From Streptomyces bambusae (GTDB lineage Bacteria > Actinomycetota > Actinomycetes > Streptomycetales > Streptomycetaceae), in contig NZ_JAJAUZ010000001.1 of the NCBI RefSeq assembly GCF_020532645.1, positions 186,001 through 250,000 of the forward strand: a stretch of DNA of 64,000 bases, in the 5' to 3' direction. The translations under genes and the position numbers were made by a program. Under the pieces are notes generated by a model. The model made no database searches. It had not been told where the DNA came from and saw only the letters and a list, made by a program, of their open reading frames with translations. This document shows positions 32,824-40,421 of this stretch, piece after piece. How positions within the stretch are numbered: the stretch's first letter is position 1; each line of letters starts with the position of its first letter.

Positions 32824-34434
32824 CTACTCGGCCGGCTTCTCCTCCAGGCGCGGGAACAGCACCGCGCCCTTGGTGACGGTGGCGCCGACGGGCAGCAGGC
32901 CCCAGGTGCCGGCGTCCTGCACGCGCTGGTCGGCCAGCGGTCCCAGGTCCGCGGCCTCGGCACCCAGCGACTCCCACAGCTTCTGCGAGGTCTCCGGCAT
33001 GACGGGGTTCAGCAGGACGGCGACGGCGCGCAGCGACTCGGCCGCCGTGTACAGGATCGTCGCGAGGCGGGCCCGGCCCTCCTCCGACTCGTCCTTGGCC
33101 ACCTTCCACGGCTCCTGCTCCGTGATGTAGCCGTTGACCTGCTTCACGAAGTCGAAGATCGCCAGGATGCCGCCCTGGAAGTCCAGCTCCTCGCCGATCT
33201 TCCGGTCCGCCTCGGCCACGGCCTTCGCCATGCCCTCCGCGATCGCCTTCTCGGCCTCGCCGGCGGCGGTCGCCTCCGGCAGGGTGCCGCCGAAGTACTT
33301 GCCGACCATGGCGGCCAGGCGCGAGGCGAGGTTGCCGTAGTCGTTGGCCAGCTCGGACGTGTAGCGGGCGGTGAAGTCCTCCCACGAGAACGAGCCGTCC
33401 TGGCCGAACGCGATCGCGCGCAGGAAGTACCAGCGGTACGCGTCCACGCCGAAGTGCGAGGTCAGGTCCTGCGGCTTGATGCCGGTCAGGTTCGACTTCG
33501 ACATCTTCTCGCCGCCGACCATCAGCCAGCCGTTGGCCGCGACCCGGCCGGGGACCGGCAGGCCCTGCGCCATCAGCATGGCGGGCCAGATGATCGCGTG
33601 GAAGCGGAGGATGTCCTTGCCGATGAGGTGGACGTTCGCCGGGAACGTCTCCTGGAACTTCGCCGGGTTCTCGTTGTAGCCGACCGCCGTCGCGTAGTTC
33701 AGGAGCGCGTCGATCCACACGTAGATGACGTGCTTGTCGTCCCACGGCACGGGGACGCCCCAGTCGAAGGTGGACCGGGAGATCGACAGGTCCTCAAGAC
33801 CCTGCTTGACGAAGTTCACGACCTCGTTGCGCGCCGCCTCGGGCTGGATGAAGCCCGGGTTGGCCTCGTACAGCTCGATCAGCTTCGGGCCGTACGCGGA
33901 GAGCTTGAAGAAGTAGTTCTCCTCCTTGAGGATCTCCACCGGCTTCTTGTGGACGGGGCACAGCTTGGTGCCGGCCTCGTCCTCGATCAGGTCGCCGGGG
34001 AGCTTGTACTCCTCGCAGCCCACGCAGTACGGGCCTTCGTACCCGCCCTTGTAGATCTCGCCCTTGTCGTACAGGTCCTGCACGAACTCCTGCACACGGT
34101 CGGTGTGCCGCTTCTCCGTGGTGCGGATGAAGTCGTCGTTCGCGATGTTCAGGTGCTCCCAGAGGGGCTTCCACGCCTCCGTGACGAGCTTGTCGCACCA
34201 CTCCTGCGGGGTGACGTTGTTCGCCTCCGCGGTGCGCATGATCTTCTGACCGTGCTCGTCCGTGCCGGTGAGGTACCACACCTTCTCGCCGCGCTGACGG
34301 TGCCAGCGCGTGAGCACGTCGCCTGCGACGGTCGTGTAGGCGTGGCCCAGGTGAGGAGCGTCGTTGACGTAGTAGATCGGGGTCGTGACGTAGAACGCCG
34401 CGCCCTCGTGCTTCTCGGTTCCAGTGGCCGCCAT
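32824..34434 (-). CDS. metG: Methionine-tRNA ligase
   Basis: A 536-residue class I synthetase that charges tRNA-Met. HIGH signature as H28-L-G-H31 in 'DAPHLGHAYT', zinc knuckle 'YCVGCEEYKLPGDLIED' with 'LCPVH' later, KMSKS loop 'GGEKMSKSNLTG', and a helical anticodon-binding C-terminus. There is no C-terminal EMAP-like tRNA-binding domain; the length matches the short actinobacterial form. It is flanked by a strong terminator. Upstream on the same strand is the von Willebrand A gene, with 119 bp between. Confidence 0.98.
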   Translation of the reverse strand: MAATGTEKHEGAAFYVTTPIYYVNDAPHLGHAYTTVAGDVLTRWHRQRGEKVWYLTGTDEHGQKIMRTAEANNVTPQEWCDKLVTEAWKPLWEHLNIANDDFIRTTEKRHTDRVQEFVQDLYDKGEIYKGGYEGPYCVGCEEYKLPGDLIEDEAGTKLCPVHKKPVEILKEENYFFKLSAYGPKLIELYEANPGFIQPEAARNEVVNFVKQGLEDLSISRSTFDWGVPVPWDDKHVIYVWIDALLNYATAVGYNENPAKFQETFPANVHLIGKDILRFHAIIWPAMLMAQGLPVPGRVAANGWLMVGGEKMSKSNLTGIKPQDLTSHFGVDAYRWYFLRAIAFGQDGSFSWEDFTARYTSELANDYGNLASRLAAMVGKYFGGTLPEATAAGEAEKAIAEGMAKAVAEADRKIGEELDFQGGILAIFDFVKQVNGYITEQEPWKVAKDESEEGRARLATILYTAAESLRAVAVLLNPVMPETSQKLWESLGAEAADLGPLADQRVQDAGTWGLLPVGATVTKGAVLFPRLEEKPAE

Positions 34435-34553
34435 GGGCGAAATCCTAATCGCCCCGGCGGGCCCGCTTCACCGCGATATCACGGGCTGGACCCCGCCCGG
34501 GTGAACGCCTCCCCCGGTGCCCCGGGGGAGGCGCGCGTACGGCCGCTTCCGGC

Positions 34554-35828
34554 TCAGCGGCGGAATTCGCCCAGAAGACCCTTGACCAGGGCGGACGGGG
34601 TGAGCTCCCGGGGCGCCGGCCCGGCGTGGAAGAACCCGGCGTTCTCGGCGTCCAGCTTGCGCAGGAAGTCGAACGCCTTGGACTCGTGCTCACCGAAGGC
34701 GACGAACTGCCAGTGGATGTCGTACCGCGCCGCATCCGCCAGCGCCTGCCGCGCCGGCTGCCGGCTGTCGGGCGCCCCGTCGGTCTGGAACACGACCAGC
34801 GCGGGCCCCTCGGCCCCGGCCTTCTCGTAGTGCGCGACGACCTCCTCGACGGCCCGGTGGTAGCTGGTCCGCCCCATGTGCCCGAACTCCGCGTGCAGGG
34901 CGTCGACCCGGCCCTCGTGGTCGTCGAGCGTCAGGTCCCCGGTGCCGTCGATGTCGGTCGAGAAGAACACGGTGTGCACCGTCGCCTCCTCGTCGAGGTG
35001 CGCGGCGAGCGCGAGCGTCTGATCGGCGAGGAACTGCGCACTGCCGTCCTTGTAGAACGGCCGCATCGACCCGGACCGGTCGAGCACGAGGTACACCCGC
35101 GCCCGTGCCCCGCCCATCCCGCGTCCCCGCAGCACACTGCCGGCCGCCTTGTACCCGTCGACCAGCCCCTTCCCCTTGGCCCGCACCTGCACCAACGAAA
35201 ACGCAGGCCCGGCCACGACCTCGGCATCCGCCTCGACGGCAACGGCCTCCGCCTCGACGGCAACGGCCTCCTCGGCAGCGAGGGGCTCGGCCTCGACGAC
35301 GGCCTCGGCTGTAACGGCCTCCTCGGCAGCGAGGGGCTCGGCCTCGACAACCGCCTCGGCCGTAACGGCCTCCTCGGCGGCAACGGGCTCGGCCTCCGCG
35401 ACCGCCCCCGCCCCCACCGACTCCCCGTCCCGGGGCGAACGGGCCTCCGGAACGACGGCCTCGCCGGCAGGTACCGCCACCGGCCCCTGCACCGGCACCG
35501 GGGCAGCGTCCCCGCCGCCCCGCGCCGGCTCCCCGGCCCCCACCGGAACCGGAACCGGCTCCGCCTCCCGCGGCGCCCCCTGGGCCGGCACCGTCGGGTT
35601 GTCGAAGGCCGCGGCCACCAGCTCCGCCGCCGCATCCAGCGGCGCCTTGTCATCCGCGCCGCCCTGCGTCGGCACGCCCGCCTCGACGGCGGCAGCCCGG
35701 TCGCCCTGCGCCGGAAGCGCCGCCTGTACCTGCTCCTCGCCCCCGGCGTCCGCAGCGGCGGCGGCAGTGGCTTCGCCCTCCGCCCGCTCGCGGCCGAACA
35801 CCTTGCGCAACAGACTCCGAATACCCAT
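34554..35828 (-). CDS. von Willebrand factor A domain protein with acidic Ala/Glu/Val repeats
   Basis: A 424-residue cytosolic protein. After a basic start ('[18 protein letters not shown]') comes a 180-residue low-complexity Ala/Glu/Val/Pro region with three 17-residue repeats of the form [17 protein letters not shown] (about residues 145-195), then a VWA domain (about 235-424) with an intact MIDAS start 'LVLDRSGSM' (DxSxS) and a '[11 protein letters not shown]' loop. VWA proteins of this type resemble TerY-like tellurite/stress proteins and act as metal-dependent scaffolds, but no ter genes are nearby. ATG 35828 has AAAGG 8 nt upstream. The repeats are also direct DNA repeats (about 35240-35400). 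Confidence 0.88.
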   Translation of the reverse strand: MGIRSLLRKVFGRERAEGEATAAAAADAGGEEQVQAALPAQGDRAAAVEAGVPTQGGADDKAPLDAAAELVAAAFDNPTVPAQGAPREAEPVPVPVGAGEPARGGGDAAPVPVQGPVAVPAGEAVVPEARSPRDGESVGAGAVAEAEPVAAEEAVTAEAVVEAEPLAAEEAVTAEAVVEAEPLAAEEAVAVEAEAVAVEADAEVVAGPAFSLVQVRAKGKGLVDGYKAAGSVLRGRGMGGARARVYLVLDRSGSMRPFYKDGSAQFLADQTLALAAHLDEEATVHTVFFSTDIDGTGDLTLDDHEGRVDALHAEFGHMGRTSYHRAVEEVVAHYEKAGAEGPALVVFQTDGAPDSRQPARQALADAARYDIHWQFVAFGEHESKAFDFLRKLDAENAGFFHAGPAPRELTPSALVKGLLGEFRR

Positions 35829-36182
35829 GGGCGAGGCCTTTCGCATGAGCTACACGAGCTAGGGGGTGCGTTGTTTGTCCGAACTGCGGGGTTGATGGGG
35901 CAAAGATCCCTGCCCAGAGTGGACACGTAAGGTTATCGGTCCCGCGCCCGGTTACCAGGGAGGGGCGCCCTTAAAACGGAGCCCCCGGGGCCACCCTGCC
36001 GCGCTGCCTCCCCTCGTACCCCGCCGCCTCCGGCGAACTCCCGCACCGACGTGCCGGGTTCATCGCTCGTTCACCCGCAGTCCCCCGAAGTGGCGCAACC
36101 CCGCCCTAGCGTCACGGCTGGATTCGTTCCGACACGATGTCGGCGCAGGGGGCGTCGCCGTGTACCCAACCGGAGGACATTC
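35829..36182. other. 354-bp divergent regulatory gap before phoX
   Basis: No gene. It must hold the promoter of the VWA gene on the minus strand (none obvious) and, on the plus strand, the PHO box, a -10 box and the phoX leader. A GC/poly-C-like stretch lies at about 35965-35990. Confidence 0.6.
36058..36112 (+). promoter_or_regulatory. PHO box and -10 of phoX
   Basis: Three direct repeat units of 11 bp: GTTCATCGCTC (36058-36068), GTTCACCCGCA (36069-36079) and a degenerate GTCCCCCGAAG (36080-36090). They match the Streptomyces PhoP repeat GTTCACC-N4. The third unit covers the expected -35 position, 17 bp before a TAGCGT -10 box at 36107-36112. This predicts activation by PhoP under phosphate starvation. 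Confidence 0.8.
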
Positions 36183-38273
36183 GTGCGCAAGCTCCTGCCG
36201 CTCATCAGCACCCCGCACTCGGGCGGTCGTTCCGCGCTCACCTGCCGCTTCCGCTGCGGGGACGCCTGCTTCCACGAGGTGCCGAACACCTCGGACAACG
36301 AGTACGTCGGCGACGTCATAGCCGGCGCCCTCTCCCGCCGCTCGATGATGCGCGCCGCCGCCGTGGTGACCGTCGCCGCCGCGGCCGGCACCGCCGCCGT
36401 CACCGGCAACGGCGGGGCCACCGCCACCGCCGCCACCGTCCCGGCCGGCACCGCCCCCAAGGACACCGGCGCCGCCCGCGGCCTCCGCTTCACCCCGGTC
36501 GCCCCGAACACCGCCGACCAGGTCACCATCCCCGAGGGCTACGAGCAGAACGTCGTGATCCGCTGGGGTGACCCGATCCTGCGCGGTGCGCCGGCCTTCG
36601 ACGCCAAGAACCAGACCGCCGCCGCCCAGGCCGGCCAGTTCGGCTACAACAACGACTTCCTCGCCCTGCTCCCGCTGGACGGCGACTACGAGCGGCAGCA
36701 GCTGCTCGTCGCGAACCACGAGTACACCGACGAAGTCCTGATGTTCGCCAACTACGACCCGGCGAACCCCACCCGCGAGCAGGTCGAGATCGCCTGGGCC
36801 GCGCACGGCCTCGGCGTCGTCGTGGTCCAGGAGGACCACCGCAGCGGCAAGCTCACCGCCGTCCGCCGCCACCAGCTCAACCGCCGCCTCACCGCCACCA
36901 GCGAGTTCCGTCTGACCGGCCCCGCGGCCGGCAGCGACCTGGTGAAGACCTCCGCCGACGCCACCGGCACCAAGGTCCTCGGCACCCTCAACAACTGCTC
37001 CGGCGGCACCACCCCGTGGGGCACCACCCTCCACGGCGAGGAGAACTTCAACCAGTACTTCGCCAACGGCGGCGCCGTCACCGAGCCCGTCCAGGCTGCC
37101 CGCCTCAAGCGCTACGGCGTCACCGGTGCCGCCTCCGAGCGCAAGTGGGAGCGCTTCGACAAGCGCTTCGACGTGCTCCAGGAGCCGAACGAGGCCAACC
37201 GGTTCGGCTACGTCGTCGAGCTCGACCCGTACGACCCGACCTCGACCCCGCGCAAGCACACCGCGCTGGGCCGCTTCAAGCACGAGGGTGCGCAGCCCCG
37301 CCTGACCGAGGACGGCCGTCCGGTCGTCTACTCGGGCGACGACGAGCGCTTCGACTACTTCTACAAGTTCGTCTCCTCGAAGAAGATGAAGAAGGGCAAG
37401 TCCCGCGCGGCCCGGGCGTACAACCTGACCCTGCTCGACGAGGGCACCCTGTACGTCGCCAAGCTGACCGGCGACTCCCCGGCAGCCCAGATCGACGGCA
37501 CCGGCAAGCTCCCGGCCGACGGCGAGTTCGACGGCAGCGGCGTGTGGATCCCGCTGGTCACGGCCAACGCCGACGGTGCCGTCTCGCACGTCCCCGGCAT
37601 GACCGCCGAGGAGGTCTGCGTGTTCACCCGCGAGGCCGGTGACAAGGTGGGCGCCACCAAGATGGACCGCCCCGAGGACATCGAGCCCTCGCCGCGCACC
37701 GGCCGCGTGTACGTCGCGCTGACCAACAACAAGGACCGCGGCGCCGCCGGCAAGGCCGCGGCCGACGAGGCCAACCCGCGCAACAGCAACAAGCACGGCC
37801 AGATCCTGGAGCTCGCCGAGAACTGGAACGACCCGGCCTCCGACGGTTTCGCCTGGCGCCTGTTCCTGGTCGCCGGCGACCCGAACGACCCGTCCACGTA
37901 CTTCGCGGGCTACCCGAAGGACAAGGTCAGCCCGATCTCCTGCCCGGACAACGTGGCCTTCGACTCGCACGGCAACCTGTGGATCTCCACCGACGGCAAC
38001 CAGCTCGGCTCGCACGACGGCCTGTTCGGCGTCGCCACCCAGGGCCCGCGCCGCGGTGAGCTGAAGCAGTTCCTGACCGTGCCGCGCGGCGCGGAGACCT
38101 GCGGCCCGCTGATCCAGGACCGCCGGGTCCTGGTCGCCGTCCAGCACCCGGGCGAGCTCGACGGGGCCTCCGTCGAGAACCCGATGTCCGCGTGGCCCGA
38201 CGGCCCCGGCAAGATGGTCCGCCCGGCCGTCGTGAGCGTCTGGCGCAAGGACGGCCGCAACATCGGCGTCTGA
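36183..38273 (+). CDS. phoX: PhoX-family alkaline phosphatase (DUF839), Tat-exported
   Basis: A 696-residue secreted phosphatase. The N-terminus has the conserved 'LTCRFRCGDACFHEVPNTSDN' segment, then a twin-arginine signal 'SRRSMMRAAAVVTVAAAAG' (Arg52-Arg53), as in the PhoX family, which folds with calcium and iron before Tat export. The rest is the PhoX beta-propeller domain; visible family blocks include 'LVANHEYTDEVLMF', 'LNNCSGGTTPWGTTLHGEENF' in broken form and 'DRPEDIEPSPRTGRVYVALTNN'. It releases phosphate from phosphomonoesters outside the cell. GTG 36183 has GGAGG about 7 nt upstream. The PHO box upstream agrees with this role. The stop is 16 bp before the twin parS sites. Confidence 0.93.
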   Translation: MRKLLPLISTPHSGGRSALTCRFRCGDACFHEVPNTSDNEYVGDVIAGALSRRSMMRAAAVVTVAAAAGTAAVTGNGGATATAATVPAGTAPKDTGAARGLRFTPVAPNTADQVTIPEGYEQNVVIRWGDPILRGAPAFDAKNQTAAAQAGQFGYNNDFLALLPLDGDYERQQLLVANHEYTDEVLMFANYDPANPTREQVEIAWAAHGLGVVVVQEDHRSGKLTAVRRHQLNRRLTATSEFRLTGPAAGSDLVKTSADATGTKVLGTLNNCSGGTTPWGTTLHGEENFNQYFANGGAVTEPVQAARLKRYGVTGAASERKWERFDKRFDVLQEPNEANRFGYVVELDPYDPTSTPRKHTALGRFKHEGAQPRLTEDGRPVVYSGDDERFDYFYKFVSSKKMKKGKSRAARAYNLTLLDEGTLYVAKLTGDSPAAQIDGTGKLPADGEFDGSGVWIPLVTANADGAVSHVPGMTAEEVCVFTREAGDKVGATKMDRPEDIEPSPRTGRVYVALTNNKDRGAAGKAAADEANPRNSNKHGQILELAENWNDPASDGFAWRLFLVAGDPNDPSTYFAGYPKDKVSPISCPDNVAFDSHGNLWISTDGNQLGSHDGLFGVATQGPRRGELKQFLTVPRGAETCGPLIQDRRVLVAVQHPGELDGASVENPMSAWPDGPGKMVRPAVVSVWRKDGRNIGV

Positions 38274-38289
38274 GTCCGAGCCGAGGGGT

Positions 38290-38303
38290 GTTTCACGTGA
38301 AAC
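38290..38303. other. parS: parS site 1 (ParB-binding centromere)
   Basis: GTTTCACGTGAAAC, a perfect match to the 14-bp bacterial and Streptomyces parS palindrome. It is bound by ParB for chromosome segregation, especially during sporulation. Noncoding, between phoX and a sensor kinase gene. Confidence 0.95.
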
Positions 38304-38308
38304 AAGGT

Positions 38309-38322
38309 GTTTCACGTGAAAC
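38309..38322. other. parS: parS site 2 (ParB-binding centromere)
   Basis: A second perfect GTTTCACGTGAAAC, centred 19 bp from the first. Both are embedded in a 43-bp inverted repeat (20-bp arms 38285-38304 and 38308-38327 around AGG), so the pair as a whole is symmetric and can also form a hairpin between the two convergent genes. Confidence 0.95.
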
Positions 38323-38327
38323 ACCCC

Positions 38328-39611
38328 TCACGCGTTCTCCGGCCCGGGTCCGAGCGGCAGCGTGAGCGTGGTGACCGCCCCGCCGTCCGGTGCGTTGGCG
38401 AAGGTCAGCCGGATGCCGAGCACGGCAGCCTGGCCGGCCACGATGGTGAGCCCCAGCCCGTGCCCCTTCCCCCGCCCGGGATCGCCCGTACGGAACCGCT
38501 TGGGCCCCTGGCGGATCAGTTCCGGCGGGTAGCCGGGCCCGTGATCGCGCACGGACACCACCGGGCCGGTCACCGTGACCGTGACCGGGGGCTGCCCGTG
38601 CCGGTGAGCGTTGACCAGCAGGTTGGTGAGGATCCGGTCCAGCCGCCGCCGGTCGGTCAGCACCTGAGCCGGATCCTCCGTCCGCACCTCCGCCGCCAGC
38701 CGGGACGCGGCCACGATCCGTTCGACCGCCGGCCCGAGAGGGCACGGCGCGAGGTCGGGCTTCTCGGCCCCGGCGTCCAGCCGGGAGATCTCCAGCAGGT
38801 CCTCGGTCAGCAGGTGCAGCGCCCGCAGCCGGTCGTTGATCATCTCCTTGGGGCGGCCCTCGGGCAGCAGCCCGGCCGCGGCCAGTGACCCGGTCAGCGG
38901 GGTGCGCAGCTCGTGGGCGACGTCCGCGGTGAACCGCTTCTCGGCCTCCAGCCGGTTCTGCAGGGTCTCGGCCATGGTGTCCAGCGCGACGGCGACGTCC
39001 CGTACCTCGTCGTGGTGCCGCCGCACCCGGCCCGGCTCTTCCCCGTCCGCCGGAGGCGACCCGTCGAGGGCCACCCGGGCGTCCAGGTCCCCGTCGGTGA
39101 TCCGCCGGGCCACCGCGGCCGTCCGTGCCAGCCGCCGGCTGATCCGCCCGGCCAGGAACAGGCCCGCCAGCGCCACCGTCCCGGCGGCCAGCCCGGCGGA
39201 GGCGAGGATCGCGGTGTCGATGGCCCGCAGCCGGGACCGGGTGCTGCCGTACGGGATCCAGACCGCCAGCGCCTTCCCGTCGGCCGGTGCCGCCGCCCAC
39301 ATGACGGGCTTCCCGTCGCGCTCGCCCACCATCGAGCCGCTGTGCCCCTCGGCGACCAGCCGGGCCAGCGGCACGGGCAGCTCGGCCGGGTTCAGCGCCA
39401 TGGCCACGTCCCCGTGCGCGGTGCCGTACGCGTAGTGGGCGAGCGCGTGGTCGAGGACGGCCTGTACTTCCTTGCGGACCTCGCCGACCACCTGCCGGGC
39501 CACCACGTTGTGCACGAGGATCCCCAGCACGGCGGCCACCGCGCAGCAGACCGCGGTGGTGGTCGCCGCGATCTGCCACCGCAGGCTGGTCGCCCGCCGT
39601 ATCCAGGACAC
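38328..39611 (-). CDS. Sensor histidine kinase without adjacent response regulator
   Basis: A 427-residue membrane kinase. TM1 about 14-37, an extracytoplasmic sensor of about 95 residues, TM2 about 132-155, HAMP (about 157-220), HisKA with H233 in 'FTADVAHELRTPLTG', and HATPase_c with N-box 'NLLVNAHRHG', G1 'VRDHGPGYP' and G2 'GHGLGLTIV'. GTG 39611 lies 2 nt after the lipoprotein stop, so the two are co-transcribed and probably coupled. No response regulator gene is next to it on either side: downstream is parS and phoX, upstream the lipoprotein and a FUSC protein. It is therefore an orphan kinase by position. Confidence 0.93.
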   Translation of the reverse strand: MSWIRRATSLRWQIAATTTAVCCAVAAVLGILVHNVVARQVVGEVRKEVQAVLDHALAHYAYGTAHGDVAMALNPAELPVPLARLVAEGHSGSMVGERDGKPVMWAAAPADGKALAVWIPYGSTRSRLRAIDTAILASAGLAAGTVALAGLFLAGRISRRLARTAAVARRITDGDLDARVALDGSPPADGEEPGRVRRHHDEVRDVAVALDTMAETLQNRLEAEKRFTADVAHELRTPLTGSLAAAGLLPEGRPKEMINDRLRALHLLTEDLLEISRLDAGAEKPDLAPCPLGPAVERIVAASRLAAEVRTEDPAQVLTDRRRLDRILTNLLVNAHRHGQPPVTVTVTGPVVSVRDHGPGYPPELIRQGPKRFRTGDPGRGKGHGLGLTIVAGQAAVLGIRLTFANAPDGGAVTTLTLPLGPGPENA

Positions 39612-39613
39612 CG

Positions 39614-40348
39614 TCAGCCCCCGCCGTTCGGGCAGGGCCGGTCCGGGTCCGGGAGGCTGGGACAGTCGTCGAGGGTGAGCTGCTGGAGGGTCATGGTGCG
39701 GGTGTCCGGGTCCCACTCGTAGTCCGAGACGGACACGTACGACGGGTTGGTGGTCGGCTCGCGGACCGCGAGGTGCCCGGCGGCCACCTCGACGCCCTCC
39801 AGGACCCCGCGCCGGGCCAGCACGCGCACCACCTTGCCGCCCTGCACGGTGTAGACGCGCAGCTCGGACAGCCGCCCGTCCACGTCCACGGCGGTGATCA
39901 GCTCGTCCTTGCCGTCGCCCGTCAGATCGTGGAAGACGGGCGGGCGCACCGCGCAGTCCGCGGGCGGCGGCCCGTCCTCCGGGCACTGCGCGAGCCGCTG
40001 CGCGGCCCGCGGGTCCACGAGCCGGCCGGTGCCGCCGTCCGCCCGCGTCGCCGACTCGATGTCCGCGCGCACCAGGCCCAGCACGTCGGCCCCGCGCATC
40101 CCGCCCTCCGGCACCGCCACCCCCGGCACGACCGTCGCGTCCCCGGCGGACTGACCGGGCGCGGCGGGCGAGGGATGCCGGTCCGGCCACAGCGCCTTCG
40201 GCGCGTTCACTTCTCCCCGGTCCCCGTCGTCCCGCACCCCCTCCGCGTCGGCGCACCCGGCGAGCCCGGCCAGGGCACCCAGCAGGACCAGACCCGCCCG
40301 GACACCCGGGCGCGGGCCCCCGGACCTGCGGGACACCACCTGCCACAT
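39614..40348 (-). CDS. Lipoprotein co-transcribed with the sensor kinase
   Basis: A 244-residue predicted lipoprotein. After a basic start, the hydrophobic segment ends in lipobox 'LAGLAGC' (Cys about 32), where the chain would be lipidated and anchored outside the membrane. The mature part has an FG-GAP/EF-hand-like loop 'FHDLTGDGKDELITAVDVDG' and four other cysteines in pairs ('CPEDGPPPADC', 'CPSLPDPDRPC'), likely disulphides. It abuts the kinase gene, so it may modulate signal sensing as CseA does for CseC in the S. coelicolor CseABC/SigE system; that comparison is inference. Confidence 0.82.
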   Translation of the reverse strand: MWQVVSRRSGGPRPGVRAGLVLLGALAGLAGCADAEGVRDDGDRGEVNAPKALWPDRHPSPAAPGQSAGDATVVPGVAVPEGGMRGADVLGLVRADIESATRADGGTGRLVDPRAAQRLAQCPEDGPPPADCAVRPPVFHDLTGDGKDELITAVDVDGRLSELRVYTVQGGKVVRVLARRGVLEGVEVAAGHLAVREPTTNPSYVSVSDYEWDPDTRTMTLQQLTLDDCPSLPDPDRPCPNGGG

Positions 40349-40421
40349 GCTCCGATGCTCTCCCGCGGCCCCCGCGCCGGCCCCGGCGGATGAGCCGTTC
40401 GGGCGACGCCGCGGCGGCCGC

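Noticed and set aside
38274..38327. Replication origin at the parS pair
   Set aside because: No cluster of DnaA boxes, no dnaA, dnaN or gyrB nearby, and the gap is only 54 bp. parS marks the wider origin region, not oriC itself.
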